Of a DNA stretch of 64,000 nucleotides, positions 8,345-15,972 are shown in pieces (within the stretch, counting starts at the first letter, position 1; the number at the start of each line of letters is the position of its first letter). The translations under genes and the position numbers were made by a program. The notes under the pieces were generated by a model. The model was not told where the DNA came from, searched no databases, and saw only the letters and a program-made list of their open reading frames with translations. This DNA comes from Bryobacteraceae bacterium (GTDB lineage Bacteria; Acidobacteriota; Terriglobia; Bryobacterales; Bryobacteraceae). Where the stretch lies: the NCBI GenBank assembly GCA_025928545.1, contig JAICJH010000003.1:124001-188000 (forward strand), written 5' to 3'.

Positions 8345-11300
8345 CTATTGGATCGCGATCAGGACGGGCTTGCTGGTCTGACCGTTTTGCGCGATGGACA
8401 GAGGGATAGCCGCGCCGGGACTGATGCCTGCCGGTATCTGCACGTTGATCTGGAACAAACCGGGAAACCCTTGAGAGGCCCCGGCGAATGAAGGCTTCGC
8501 CACAGTAGTTCCGACATTGACCGAAGGCGCCGGCGAGCTGGAACTTCCCAGACCCGTACAGTAGATCACCACAAACGCCCCTCGTGTGACGGGATTGGAT
8601 GCGGTGTTGATCGTTCCATCCTGATTCGTGACGGCAAAAATTCCGGGAGCGGCCGGGACAATAGAAACAGTCGAAGTCGCCGTGCCCAGTGGGCCCGTCA
8701 CGGATAGCGATGCACTTCCCGTTGCAGTGGCGGCAGGGATGACGGCATTGATCTGAAATGGAAATGCAGCGAATATCTGAGCATTCCTGCCGCCGATTGC
8801 GATGGACGGAATATCCGTGCCCACGGTAAATCCGGTGCCGAAAATGCTGATAATTTCCCCGGGCGACAGACCCGGGGAATAATCCGCGGCGCTGACGACA
8901 GACGCAATCGCCACCGCGGCAGGCGCGATGGCGAGTAATCCATTCGGACGGGTCACTTGCCAGGCGAGAGACGAGCCTGGCGCAATCTGGAGGGAACTGC
9001 CGCCCGCCAGATCCACGACCGCTCCCCCGGTCTGCGTTGAAAACCCGAGTTGGTAGGCGGGTTGCGAACCATCACATTCGAGAAAACGAACTGCGCCCAC
9101 TTTTGTTGCCGCGGCTTGTCCGGCCACTGCCGGATCGGAAATATCAAGCTGATTGGCGCACGCACCGGTCGCCGATGCTCCGGACGGGGCCGAAGAGGCA
9201 AAGGCGACGCTGACGAAACCAGCCGAATCGATAGACCCGGGGGAAATCCGAATCACCCCCGAGAGCGCCCCTTGAATTGTATGTCCCTGCGACGGAAAGC
9301 CGTTCAAATAGTCGGAGAGCGACGTTCGCCCAAACGCAGGGTTGGGGTCGGAGATTGCGATAGACCCATCCTGGTTAATACCAATGGCGCTTACGGCCGC
9401 GCTCCCCGCTGAAATGCCATCGACTTTGATACTGAGTTCCAGCACCACTGGAGCACCGCCGTTGACCAAATCGACCACATGAGGCATATCCGGAACCTCT
9501 ATTGAGATTCCACCGGGCACGCCCGCGAATCTCATCGCGATCCACGGATTGACGACGTTGACTCCAGTTTGAGTTACTGCAAGACCGCCGTTTGCCGTCA
9601 GATACCGGTCGAGGGATGCCGGCGTGGCAGGTCCGTTGGGAGCGCTGAGAACACCCGCATTCTGGTAGTAGCCGATTGCAGCCGCTAGTGCCGCAGTCAA
9701 GCCTCCGGACTGATTTTCCTGTTTAAATATGGGGTATCCACGCAGCGCCGTCGCGCTGGCCAGCGCACTGAATGTCACGGTCTGTGCCGCTGCCGATATC
9801 GAAAGAAGAGCCACGCGTGAAACGGGTTGTAGTCGAAACGTCGCCGAAATACGACCGTTTGCATCGGTCAGGGCGGATACGCTCGCGGATGCCCCCGGAG
9901 AAGCGTCATAGGAGACGGGGACGCCCGGAATCGGGTTGCCTGTGGAATCGGTCAACACGGCAATCAGCGGCGCGGCGAGCGTTGCGCCCGGAGCACCACT
10001 TTGCTGATCGCCGGACACAATCTTTAGTGCGGGATGAAGCGCCGCCAGCGAAGTAATCGTGTAGGATCCCGAGGCCGTCGTCGAAGTACCGGTCCTGGCC
10101 TGCACCGTAACCGTGGATGCTTTGGCGCTGGCAGGTATCGCTATGTCCCAGGCAAATTCGCCGCCGGGTGCGGTCACGCTGAAGTCGCTCTGGCCCGTCA
10201 CTGAAACAACGATGCTCGCGCCGAATGCAAATCCCGTGATCGCAACGCGCACCTTCCCGCCCGGTGCGACCGATGCCGGCATCGCATTGACCGAAGGGCT
10301 CAGGGCATTGTAGTGCTCTACCGCGGCGCCGCCCGGTTGCAACTCGATGTACCCGGTCTGGAAGTTTTGTCGCAGCGAGGCGCCACTTGCGAAAGCATCG
10401 GACAGAGGAATTCCCAACTGACCTGCCGCTCCACCCAAAGCGAGGTAGCGCGCCAGGATCGGCCCGGACAAAATGTACGCCTGCCCGGAACGCGATCCGG
10501 ATAGAATGCCGTAGATTGTTCCGCCCGCGAATACCTGCACGTTTCCATTGACGCCGCTTAAAGCGGTAAACACGGATGCCTTCCCGGCAGGAGCGCCAAG
10601 TGTTCCCGTTTCCGCCCCGGATGCAATCCATTTCGCTGCGACCGGCGCGGGAATCAACTGCGAAGGCGTGCCGGCAAGTGCGGCGCCGCTCGCAAAAGAC
10701 TGCGTGCCGCCCGCCGAAGCGTCGGAAGCGGGATAACCCAGCGGCCCTGAAAATCCGCCATTCTGGAGATAAGCCGCATAAAGAGCGCCACCGATGACAT
10801 AGGCGACGACGGACTGGCCGGATTCGGCGATTGCATAAACAGTTCCACTGCCATCCGCCGCGGTCAACGTTTGAACATGGCCACTTCCAATGGAAACAAC
10901 AGCGGTTGGATTGGGCAACTGTACCGACAGACGATTGCGCGCCGCCGCCAACTGAAATGCCTGGCTCATCGCCTGCGTGGGAGCGCCTTCGCCAACCGCG
11001 CAACACTGCCCGATGACCGTGACAACAACGGGAGCGCTGGTTTGGCCTTCGCCAGTTGCCTCAATACGGGCCGAGCCTGTGCCAACAGCTTTCGCGACAG
11101 CGCTGTAGCCATTGCTTACGACCGTGACTGCGCTGCCATTCGAGGTGGACCAGGTCAGAATCCTGTCGTAGACGACGCCACCTCGAACGTCGATGACTGT
11201 CGCCGCCAGCGTAACGCTTCCGCCCAGGCTCAGAGTCGGGCTGCCCAAGGTCGTGAGATCGATTTCCCGAATTGAAAACTGAACGATTGCCGGATTGCCG

Positions 11301-12085
11301 GGGCTCCAGAGTATCCGGCCGTTTTCAAAGAGCTGCTTGTGCGGGCCGCTGTCCGGAACGATTTCATCGGAAATCGGAAAGCCCAATGAGGCAATTCCGC
11401 CGGCATCTCTGAATGCGGTATAGATCGCTCCCGAAACGGAGTGGGTGGCAACCGTTGTTGCGGAGGCCGGCGTATAGTTGTAAATCGCGCCCCCTCCGAA
11501 CAGCTGCTGCTTACCCGTAATCCCGGATTGCGAAGTGACCGATGCAGCCGCGCTCACAGCGGGTCCGAGTGCTCCGGTAATTCCGCCTCCGCTCGCCCAC
11601 TTTGTATAGAAAGGGTCTGCGACGGCATAGCTCACGAATGCCGGCGCGGAGTAGGCGAACAGGGCATAGTTCTTTGTGAACAGCTGATAGTTACAAACAC
11701 CGAATCCGTTGCCCGGGCACACGGTCGTATCGACTGTGGGATAGCCAAGCGTGTTGACGCCTCCCGCGGCGAGGAACGCCGAGTAGAGATCGGCGTAGAC
11801 TTGCAGCGTTATGTTGGCGTTCAAGGGGTCGGGATTTATGAGTGCGGCCGTGCGCGATGTGTCGGAAGCCCACTGGAAAGTCTGTATCAGCCCGGGACTG
11901 CCCAGTGACTGCACATCGCCTTTAGGCGTTGCAATCACAAGTTGAGAAAACTGGCCCCGGATGAAAGCAACTGCAAAGCTGAGCTGGATCGCCACCGTGG
12001 GTGAACCGCTTCCCACAGTGGCAGCGGCAAGTGCGAGACCTGCGAAGACTGCGACAGCGGCGGAGATGAGCGAAAGACGGCGCAC
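8345..12085 (-). CDS. Large secreted LGFP-repeat / Ig-like protein with TIGR03437 C-terminus
   Basis: The GTG at 12085 is chosen because it directly precedes a signal peptide (RRLSLISAAVAVFAGLALAA). Longer in-frame starts would overlap the divergent ATPase gene and give non-protein-like sequence. The product is 1246 residues. It carries at least six LGFP-type units (LGYPTVD, LGPAVSA, LGFPISDE, LGYPASDA, LGAPAGK, LGIPLSD), in two groups split by a Big_2-like Ig domain. An IPT-like and a Big_1-like Ig domain follow, then a unique region, and a TIGR03437 domain at the C-terminus (IISIFGTGFTVG, FQINAVIPA, VVIYCTGLG). LGFP repeats in other bacteria are linked to cell-wall or glycan association, so a surface-binding role is inferred. 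The gene is transcribed towards the propeller pair. Confidence 0.82.
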   Translation of the reverse strand: MRRLSLISAAVAVFAGLALAAATVGSGSPTVAIQLSFAVAFIRGQFSQLVIATPKGDVQSLGSPGLIQTFQWASDTSRTAALINPDPLNANITLQVYADLYSAFLAAGGVNTLGYPTVDTTVCPGNGFGVCNYQLFTKNYALFAYSAPAFVSYAVADPFYTKWASGGGITGALGPAVSAAASVTSQSGITGKQQLFGGGAIYNYTPASATTVATHSVSGAIYTAFRDAGGIASLGFPISDEIVPDSGPHKQLFENGRILWSPGNPAIVQFSIREIDLTTLGSPTLSLGGSVTLAATVIDVRGGVVYDRILTWSTSNGSAVTVVSNGYSAVAKAVGTGSARIEATGEGQTSAPVVVTVIGQCCAVGEGAPTQAMSQAFQLAAARNRLSVQLPNPTAVVSIGSGHVQTLTAADGSGTVYAIAESGQSVVAYVIGGALYAAYLQNGGFSGPLGYPASDASAGGTQSFASGAALAGTPSQLIPAPVAAKWIASGAETGTLGAPAGKASVFTALSGVNGNVQVFAGGTIYGILSGSRSGQAYILSGPILARYLALGGAAGQLGIPLSDAFASGASLRQNFQTGYIELQPGGAAVEHYNALSPSVNAMPASVAPGGKVRVAITGFAFGASIVVSVTGQSDFSVTAPGGEFAWDIAIPASAKASTVTVQARTGTSTTASGSYTITSLAALHPALKIVSGDQQSGAPGATLAAPLIAVLTDSTGNPIPGVPVSYDASPGASASVSALTDANGRISATFRLQPVSRVALLSISAAAQTVTFSALASATALRGYPIFKQENQSGGLTAALAAAIGYYQNAGVLSAPNGPATPASLDRYLTANGGLAVTQTGVNVVNPWIAMRFAGVPGGISIEVPDMPHVVDLVNGGAPVVLELSIKVDGISAGSAAVSAIGINQDGSIAISDPNPAFGRTSLSDYLNGFPSQGHTIQGALSGVIRISPGSIDSAGFVSVAFASSAPSGASATGACANQLDISDPAVAGQAAATKVGAVRFLECDGSQPAYQLGFSTQTGGAVVDLAGGSSLQIAPGSSLAWQVTRPNGLLAIAPAAVAIASVVSAADYSPGLSPGEIISIFGTGFTVGTDIPSIAIGGRNAQIFAAFPFQINAVIPAATATGSASLSVTGPLGTATSTVSIVPAAPGIFAVTNQDGTINTASNPVTRGAFVVIYCTGLGSSSSPAPSVNVGTTVAKPSFAGASQGFPGLFQINVQIPAGISPGAAIPLSIAQNGQTSKPVLIAIQ

Positions 12086-12170
12086 CGGAACAACTTGTAT
12101 GTTATTACACACACCGGCGCTATAATTGCGGACACGGTTTGCGAACCGGCAACCGCACGAGCCGCCGCCA

Positions 12171-13487
12171 ATGACACCCCGACTACCATCTGTGACTTCC
12201 GGGAGACCCACCGATCGCAGTTTTGAGCTCAAATCCCAGATCCACAAAAAGCTCCTCGGTGTCCTCAATCTGGAGCGTATCTCCTCGCTTCCCAAAGAGC
12301 GGCTTCGAAGCGAAATCGGCCGCGTAGTGGAGCGCCTCCTTGCCGATGAGCGCGTCCCGATGACGTCGGCTGAACAGAATCGCGTCATCGAGGAAGTTCT
12401 CGATGAGGTCCTTGGCCTTGGTCCTCTGGAGCCTCTGCTGAAAGAACCCTCAATCTCGGACATCCTGGTCAATCGTTTCGACCAGGTCTACATTGAACGC
12501 GGTGGCAAGCTCGCTGAAGTACCCGTGCGTTTTCGTGATGACGCACACCTGCTGCATATCATCGAAAAAGTGGTCTCCCGCGTGGGCCGCCGAATCGATG
12601 AAGCGCAGCCGATCGTGGATGCGCGCCTGGCCGATGGCTCCCGCGTCAATGCCATCATCCCGCCGCTCGCCCTCGACGGGCCCTGCCTCAGCATTCGCCG
12701 CTTCGGCCGTCACGTCATCACTGGCGACGAAATGCTGCAAAACAAAACTGTCATTCCTTCCATGATGAAATTTCTGGCGGCGTGCGTGGAATCGAAGGCC
12801 ACGATTCTGATTTCCGGTGGGACGGGGTCGGGCAAGACGACAACGCTGAACGCGCTTTCACGCTTCATCCCCGAAGAAGAACGGATTGTCACCATCGAGG
12901 ATACGGCGGAATTACAGCTCCAGCAGCGCCATGTCGTGAAGTTCGAAACCCGCCCGCCGAATCTGAACAAAGAGGGCGGAATCAATCAGCGAGTCCTGTT
13001 GCGAACCGCGCTGCGCATGCGTCCGGATCGCATCATTGTGGGCGAATGCCGCGGCGCGGAAGCGCTCGACATGCTGCAGGCGATGAATACCGGCGTGGAA
13101 GGCTCCATGAGCACCGTGCACGCGAACAGTCCGCGTGATGCGTTTTCGCGGCTTGAAACGATGGTCATGATGGCCGGCCTGGAGATCCCCGCCCGCGTCA
13201 TTCTTCAGCAGCTTGCCTCGGCGATCCGAATGGTGGTTCAGGTATCCCGCCTGCAGGACGGCACCCGCAAGATCATGAGTATTGCGGAAGTAGTGGGCGC
13301 ACACGACGATCATGTGGAACTGCAGGAGATCTTCCTTTTCGACAGGAGCGGAGTCGATGATCAGGGCAGAGTACAGGGACGCTTTCGGGCGACAGGAGTC
13401 CGGCCCCGCATCCTCGACCGCTTTCGGGTGAGCGGGATCAATATGCCCGATTCGATATTCTCCGAATCGCTGGCCGTGAATATTTAG
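12171..13487 (+). CDS. cpaF: CpaF/TadA-family secretion ATPase (Tad pilus motor)
   Basis: A 438-residue protein from the ATG at 12171; a TTG at 12126 would add 15 unconvincing residues. It matches the CpaF/TadA subgroup of type II/IV secretion ATPases: an N-terminal helical region, then SISDILVNRFDQVYIE, Walker A GGTGSGKTTT (Lys222), the His-box region HANSPRDAFSRLETMVMMA, and a Walker B-like RIIVGECRGAEALDML. These hexameric ATPases drive Flp pilus assembly. No TadB/TadC, CpaB or CpaE neighbours are present, so this motor stands apart from the pilin at 821 by about 11 kb. The 85-bp divergent region upstream would hold its promoter. Confidence 0.9.
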   Translation: MTPRLPSVTSGRPTDRSFELKSQIHKKLLGVLNLERISSLPKERLRSEIGRVVERLLADERVPMTSAEQNRVIEEVLDEVLGLGPLEPLLKEPSISDILVNRFDQVYIERGGKLAEVPVRFRDDAHLLHIIEKVVSRVGRRIDEAQPIVDARLADGSRVNAIIPPLALDGPCLSIRRFGRHVITGDEMLQNKTVIPSMMKFLAACVESKATILISGGTGSGKTTTLNALSRFIPEEERIVTIEDTAELQLQQRHVVKFETRPPNLNKEGGINQRVLLRTALRMRPDRIIVGECRGAEALDMLQAMNTGVEGSMSTVHANSPRDAFSRLETMVMMAGLEIPARVILQQLASAIRMVVQVSRLQDGTRKIMSIAEVVGAHDDHVELQEIFLFDRSGVDDQGRVQGRFRATGVRPRILDRFRVSGINMPDSIFSESLAVNI

Positions 13488-13500
13488 TCACGGCTTGACG

Positions 13501-13668
13501 TCAGAATTCGTCTTCGTTCTCTTTCTTCGACGCCCGTTTCCGACGCAGAATTACCACGCCCACAAGAAGCAGGGCACACACTGCTGCCACTATCCGGACC
13601 GTTGACGTGCCGCCATCGGTGGGGGTGTTTTCCTGTAACATCGCAAACAACATGTGAGTAGAACTCAT
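13501..13668 (-). CDS. Small single-pass membrane protein, unknown
   Basis: A 55-residue reading frame. The ATG at 13668 follows a GGGAG ribosome site 11 bases upstream. The N-terminal half is polar (QENTPTDGG), the middle is one clean transmembrane helix (VRIVAAVCALLLVGVVIL), and the tail is strongly basic then acidic (RRKRASKKENEDEF). This predicts an N-out/C-in bitopic protein. It resembles the tripartite tails of sorting signals, but no LPXTG or PEP motif is seen. An imperfect promoter (-10 TATACT on this strand at 13732-13727, inside an ATCAAT-N8-ATTGAT inverted repeat at 13720-13739) lies upstream. Nothing else gene-like is seen between 13669 and the tRNA at 13871. Confidence 0.55.
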   Translation of the reverse strand: MSSTHMLFAMLQENTPTDGGTSTVRIVAAVCALLLVGVVILRRKRASKKENEDEF

Positions 13669-13870
13669 TTGTAGATGGTCTCCCGATCGATTTTCCGGCG
13701 CAGCCAGAGGCCGGATCAGATCAATCAGTATACATTGATTGCCGCACTCTTGCCGGTCTGAGTGGTTTCGGCCGCCCTTTAAAGCGTCTGCATTTGGGCC
13801 TCGGCCACCGCAATGATGTATATGGCTTGCGATTGCTCGCAGCCTTTGTAAGTGGCGGGTTTAAGAGAAT

Positions 13871-13945
13871 TGGTAGCGCTAACGGGAATCGAACCCGTAT
13901 TTAAGCCTTGAGAGGGCTCCGTCCTAACCGTTAGACGATAGCGCC
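13871..13945 (-). tRNA. tRNA-Glu (anticodon CTC)
   Basis: The reverse strand folds into a complete cloverleaf. The acceptor stem is GGCGCTA paired with TAGCGCT (one G-U), the anticodon stem is GAGCC/GGCTT with loop CTCTCAA (anticodon CTC, reading GAG), and the T-arm is ACGGG-TTCGATT-CCCGT. The terminal CCA is encoded at 13873-13871. Length is 75 nt including CCA. No second tRNA is adjacent. Confidence 0.95.
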
Positions 13946-13986
13946 GGGTCTGCCCCAGTTTACCAGAGCCGCTACATTAATAGATA

Positions 13987-15087
13987 TTGACGCACTCCCG
14001 CCTTTTGATTCTGGCTTTCTGCACCCTCAGCGCTTCCGCTGCCGCGTGGGCGCAGACTCCCGCTCAGGTCCTCGTCGTCACTAACAAGCGATCAGCCAAC
14101 TCCGTCGCGATCGGCCAGTATTACATGAGCAAGCGCTCCATCCCGGCGGGCAACCTCTGCATTATCGACGTACCCGTCCTTGACGACATATCCCGCGCCT
14201 TTTACGAATCCGACGTCGAGGCACCCATCCGGAAATTCCTTGAGCGTAACAAGCTGACCGAATCCATCCTCTATATCGTGACCACCCAGGGCGTACCTCT
14301 GCGCGTCGCGGGCGGCGGAGACAAATACCTCGATACATCAGCCTCGGTCGATTCGGAACTCACACTGCTTTACCAAAAGATCCACGGCACTACGATCCCG
14401 CTCCCGGGTCCAATCACGAATCCGTTTTTTCAGAAACGCGACGCGCCATTTCGCCATCCGCAGATTCCGATGTACATGGTGACCCGGCTCGCCGGGTACG
14501 ACATGAACGATATGAGAGGTCTGGTCGACCGCGCTTTGGTGGCGCGCAACATAGGTAAATTCGTCATCGACCTTCGGGCCGACGACTCCACGCCCGGCAA
14601 TGGCTGGCTGCGTGCGGCCGCCTTTCTGCTGCCGAAGCAGCGCGTCATTCTGGATGAAACCGCGAAAGTTCTCACCGGCATTCAGGATGTGATCGGTTAC
14701 GCTTCCTGGGGATCGAACGATCATGACCACAGGCAACGTTTCCTGAACTTCCACTGGCTCCCGGGGGCAATCGCCACCGAATACGTATCCACTGACGGGC
14801 GTACCTTCAAACGTCCGCCGGATCAATGGAAAATCGGCACCTGGGCGGAAAAGTCCACGTGGTTCTTCGAATCGCCTCAGAGCATGACGGCCGACTACAT
14901 CCACGAAGGCGCATCGGCGGCGACAGGGCAGGTATACGAGCCGTATCTGGCCTTTTGCCCCCGGCCCGACTTCGTGCTGCCGGCCTGGTTGGAAGGCCGA
15001 AATCTGGCGGAGAGCTCTTACATGGGGATTCCAGGGCTCAGCTGGATGAATGTCGTGATTGGCGATCCCCTCATGCGCCTCCAGTAG
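13987..15087 (+). CDS. TIGR03790 family secreted protein
   Basis: A 366-residue protein. It starts at TTG 13987, which gives a normal signal peptide (RLLILAFCTLSASAAAWAQ). The start of the mature protein (QVLVVTNKRSANSVAIGQYY, then KRSIPAGNLC) matches the TIGR03790 family, uncharacterised secreted proteins found in Acidobacteria and some other soil bacteria. Further landmarks are SILYIVTTQGVPLRV, YASWGSNDHDH and the C-terminal GLSWMNVVIGDPLMRL. Its function is unknown. It begins 41 bp after the tRNA, which is on the other strand, and ends 42 bp before the AAA-ATPase gene. No ATG is available near the start, so TTG initiation is likely. Confidence 0.82.
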   Translation: MTHSRLLILAFCTLSASAAAWAQTPAQVLVVTNKRSANSVAIGQYYMSKRSIPAGNLCIIDVPVLDDISRAFYESDVEAPIRKFLERNKLTESILYIVTTQGVPLRVAGGGDKYLDTSASVDSELTLLYQKIHGTTIPLPGPITNPFFQKRDAPFRHPQIPMYMVTRLAGYDMNDMRGLVDRALVARNIGKFVIDLRADDSTPGNGWLRAAAFLLPKQRVILDETAKVLTGIQDVIGYASWGSNDHDHRQRFLNFHWLPGAIATEYVSTDGRTFKRPPDQWKIGTWAEKSTWFFESPQSMTADYIHEGASAATGQVYEPYLAFCPRPDFVLPAWLEGRNLAESSYMGIPGLSWMNVVIGDPLMRLQ

Positions 15088-15129
15088 CGCGCACGGCGTT
15101 GGCCCCGTCTGCCGTTACAATGGAGTTTC

Positions 15130-15972
15130 ATGACAGTCGAGATTGAAGGCGTTGTATTGCACCTTGGGCATCCCGACGAACTCACCACACAGTGGGTCGG
15201 CCAGGAGGAACTCATGCGCCAGTTGCTGGCCGCATGGATGGTGGTGGACGACGCGGACATGCCGATGAATCCGCGGCTGGTTGGTAAGCCCGGAGTCGGA
15301 AAAACTACCCTGGCTTATGCCGCCGCAAAACGGCTGGGACGCGATGTTTTCATCATGCAGGCGACGCTCGACACGCGTCCTGAAGACCTCCTCATTACGC
15401 CTGTTATCGAAGGCGCGGGTAAACTTCGCTATGTTGCGTCGCCACTGGTGAGCGCCATGCTGACCGGCGGCGTGGTGATTCTGGACGAAGGCAACCGCAT
15501 GAGCGAAAAAAGCTGGGCGAGCCTGGCGCCGCTGCTGGATAATCGCCGCTACGTTGAGAGCATCGTGGCCGGGGTGAAGATCAAAGCGCATCCGAATTTC
15601 CGCTTTGTGACCACGATGAATGATGATGCGTCCACCTTTGAACTGCCCGAATACATCCATTCGAGGCTGCAGCCGCAACTGCTCATCGACTTTCCCGAAA
15701 AAGACGAAGAGTATCGGATTCTGAAAGAGAACCTGCCGTTCGCCGAAGACCGCGTTCTGCAGTACGTCACGGATTTTCTGGAACAGGCGCATTCCGCCGA
15801 TGAGCGGTATAGCGTTCGCGACGGCATTAACATTGCCCGCTACGCCACCAAGCTTAAGAGCCTGGCGACGGGCCGCGAACACGAGCGGATGGCGCTTGAA
15901 ACGGCTGTGCTGGAAACTCTGGGCGAGGAGGCGCTGCGTTATGCCAGACCCCACAGGTCCGTCGCTCCCTGA
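15130..15972 (+). CDS. MoxR-like AAA+ ATPase
   Basis: A 280-residue protein with a GGAG ribosome site four bases before the ATG. It has a single AAA+ module: Walker A GKPGVGKTT (around residues 53-61), Walker B VVILDEGNRM, sensor-1-like RFVTTMND and an arginine-finger region SRLQPQLLIDFP. This is the dynein/MoxR/CbbQ type of AAA_5 ATPase, whose members act as chaperone-like remodelling ATPases, usually with a VWA-domain partner. Here the partner is not a VWA protein but the 623-residue unknown that follows, which overlaps by 32 bp. Co-translation of the two implies a complex. The target is unknown. Confidence 0.85.
   Translation: MTVEIEGVVLHLGHPDELTTQWVGQEELMRQLLAAWMVVDDADMPMNPRLVGKPGVGKTTLAYAAAKRLGRDVFIMQATLDTRPEDLLITPVIEGAGKLRYVASPLVSAMLTGGVVILDEGNRMSEKSWASLAPLLDNRRYVESIVAGVKIKAHPNFRFVTTMNDDASTFELPEYIHSRLQPQLLIDFPEKDEEYRILKENLPFAEDRVLQYVTDFLEQAHSADERYSVRDGINIARYATKLKSLATGREHERMALETAVLETLGEEALRYARPHRSVAP

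Noticed and set aside
9906..11006. 366-codon minus-strand frame in the LGFP protein region
   Set aside because: It is a second frame on the same strand as the LGFP protein, with Trp/Arg-rich composition and no domain; the LGFP/Ig frame explains the region.
12086..12472. N-terminal extension of the LGFP protein
   Set aside because: It is antisense to the conserved start of the CpaF-type ATPase and is Arg/Ser-rich; the signal peptide begins at GTG 12085.
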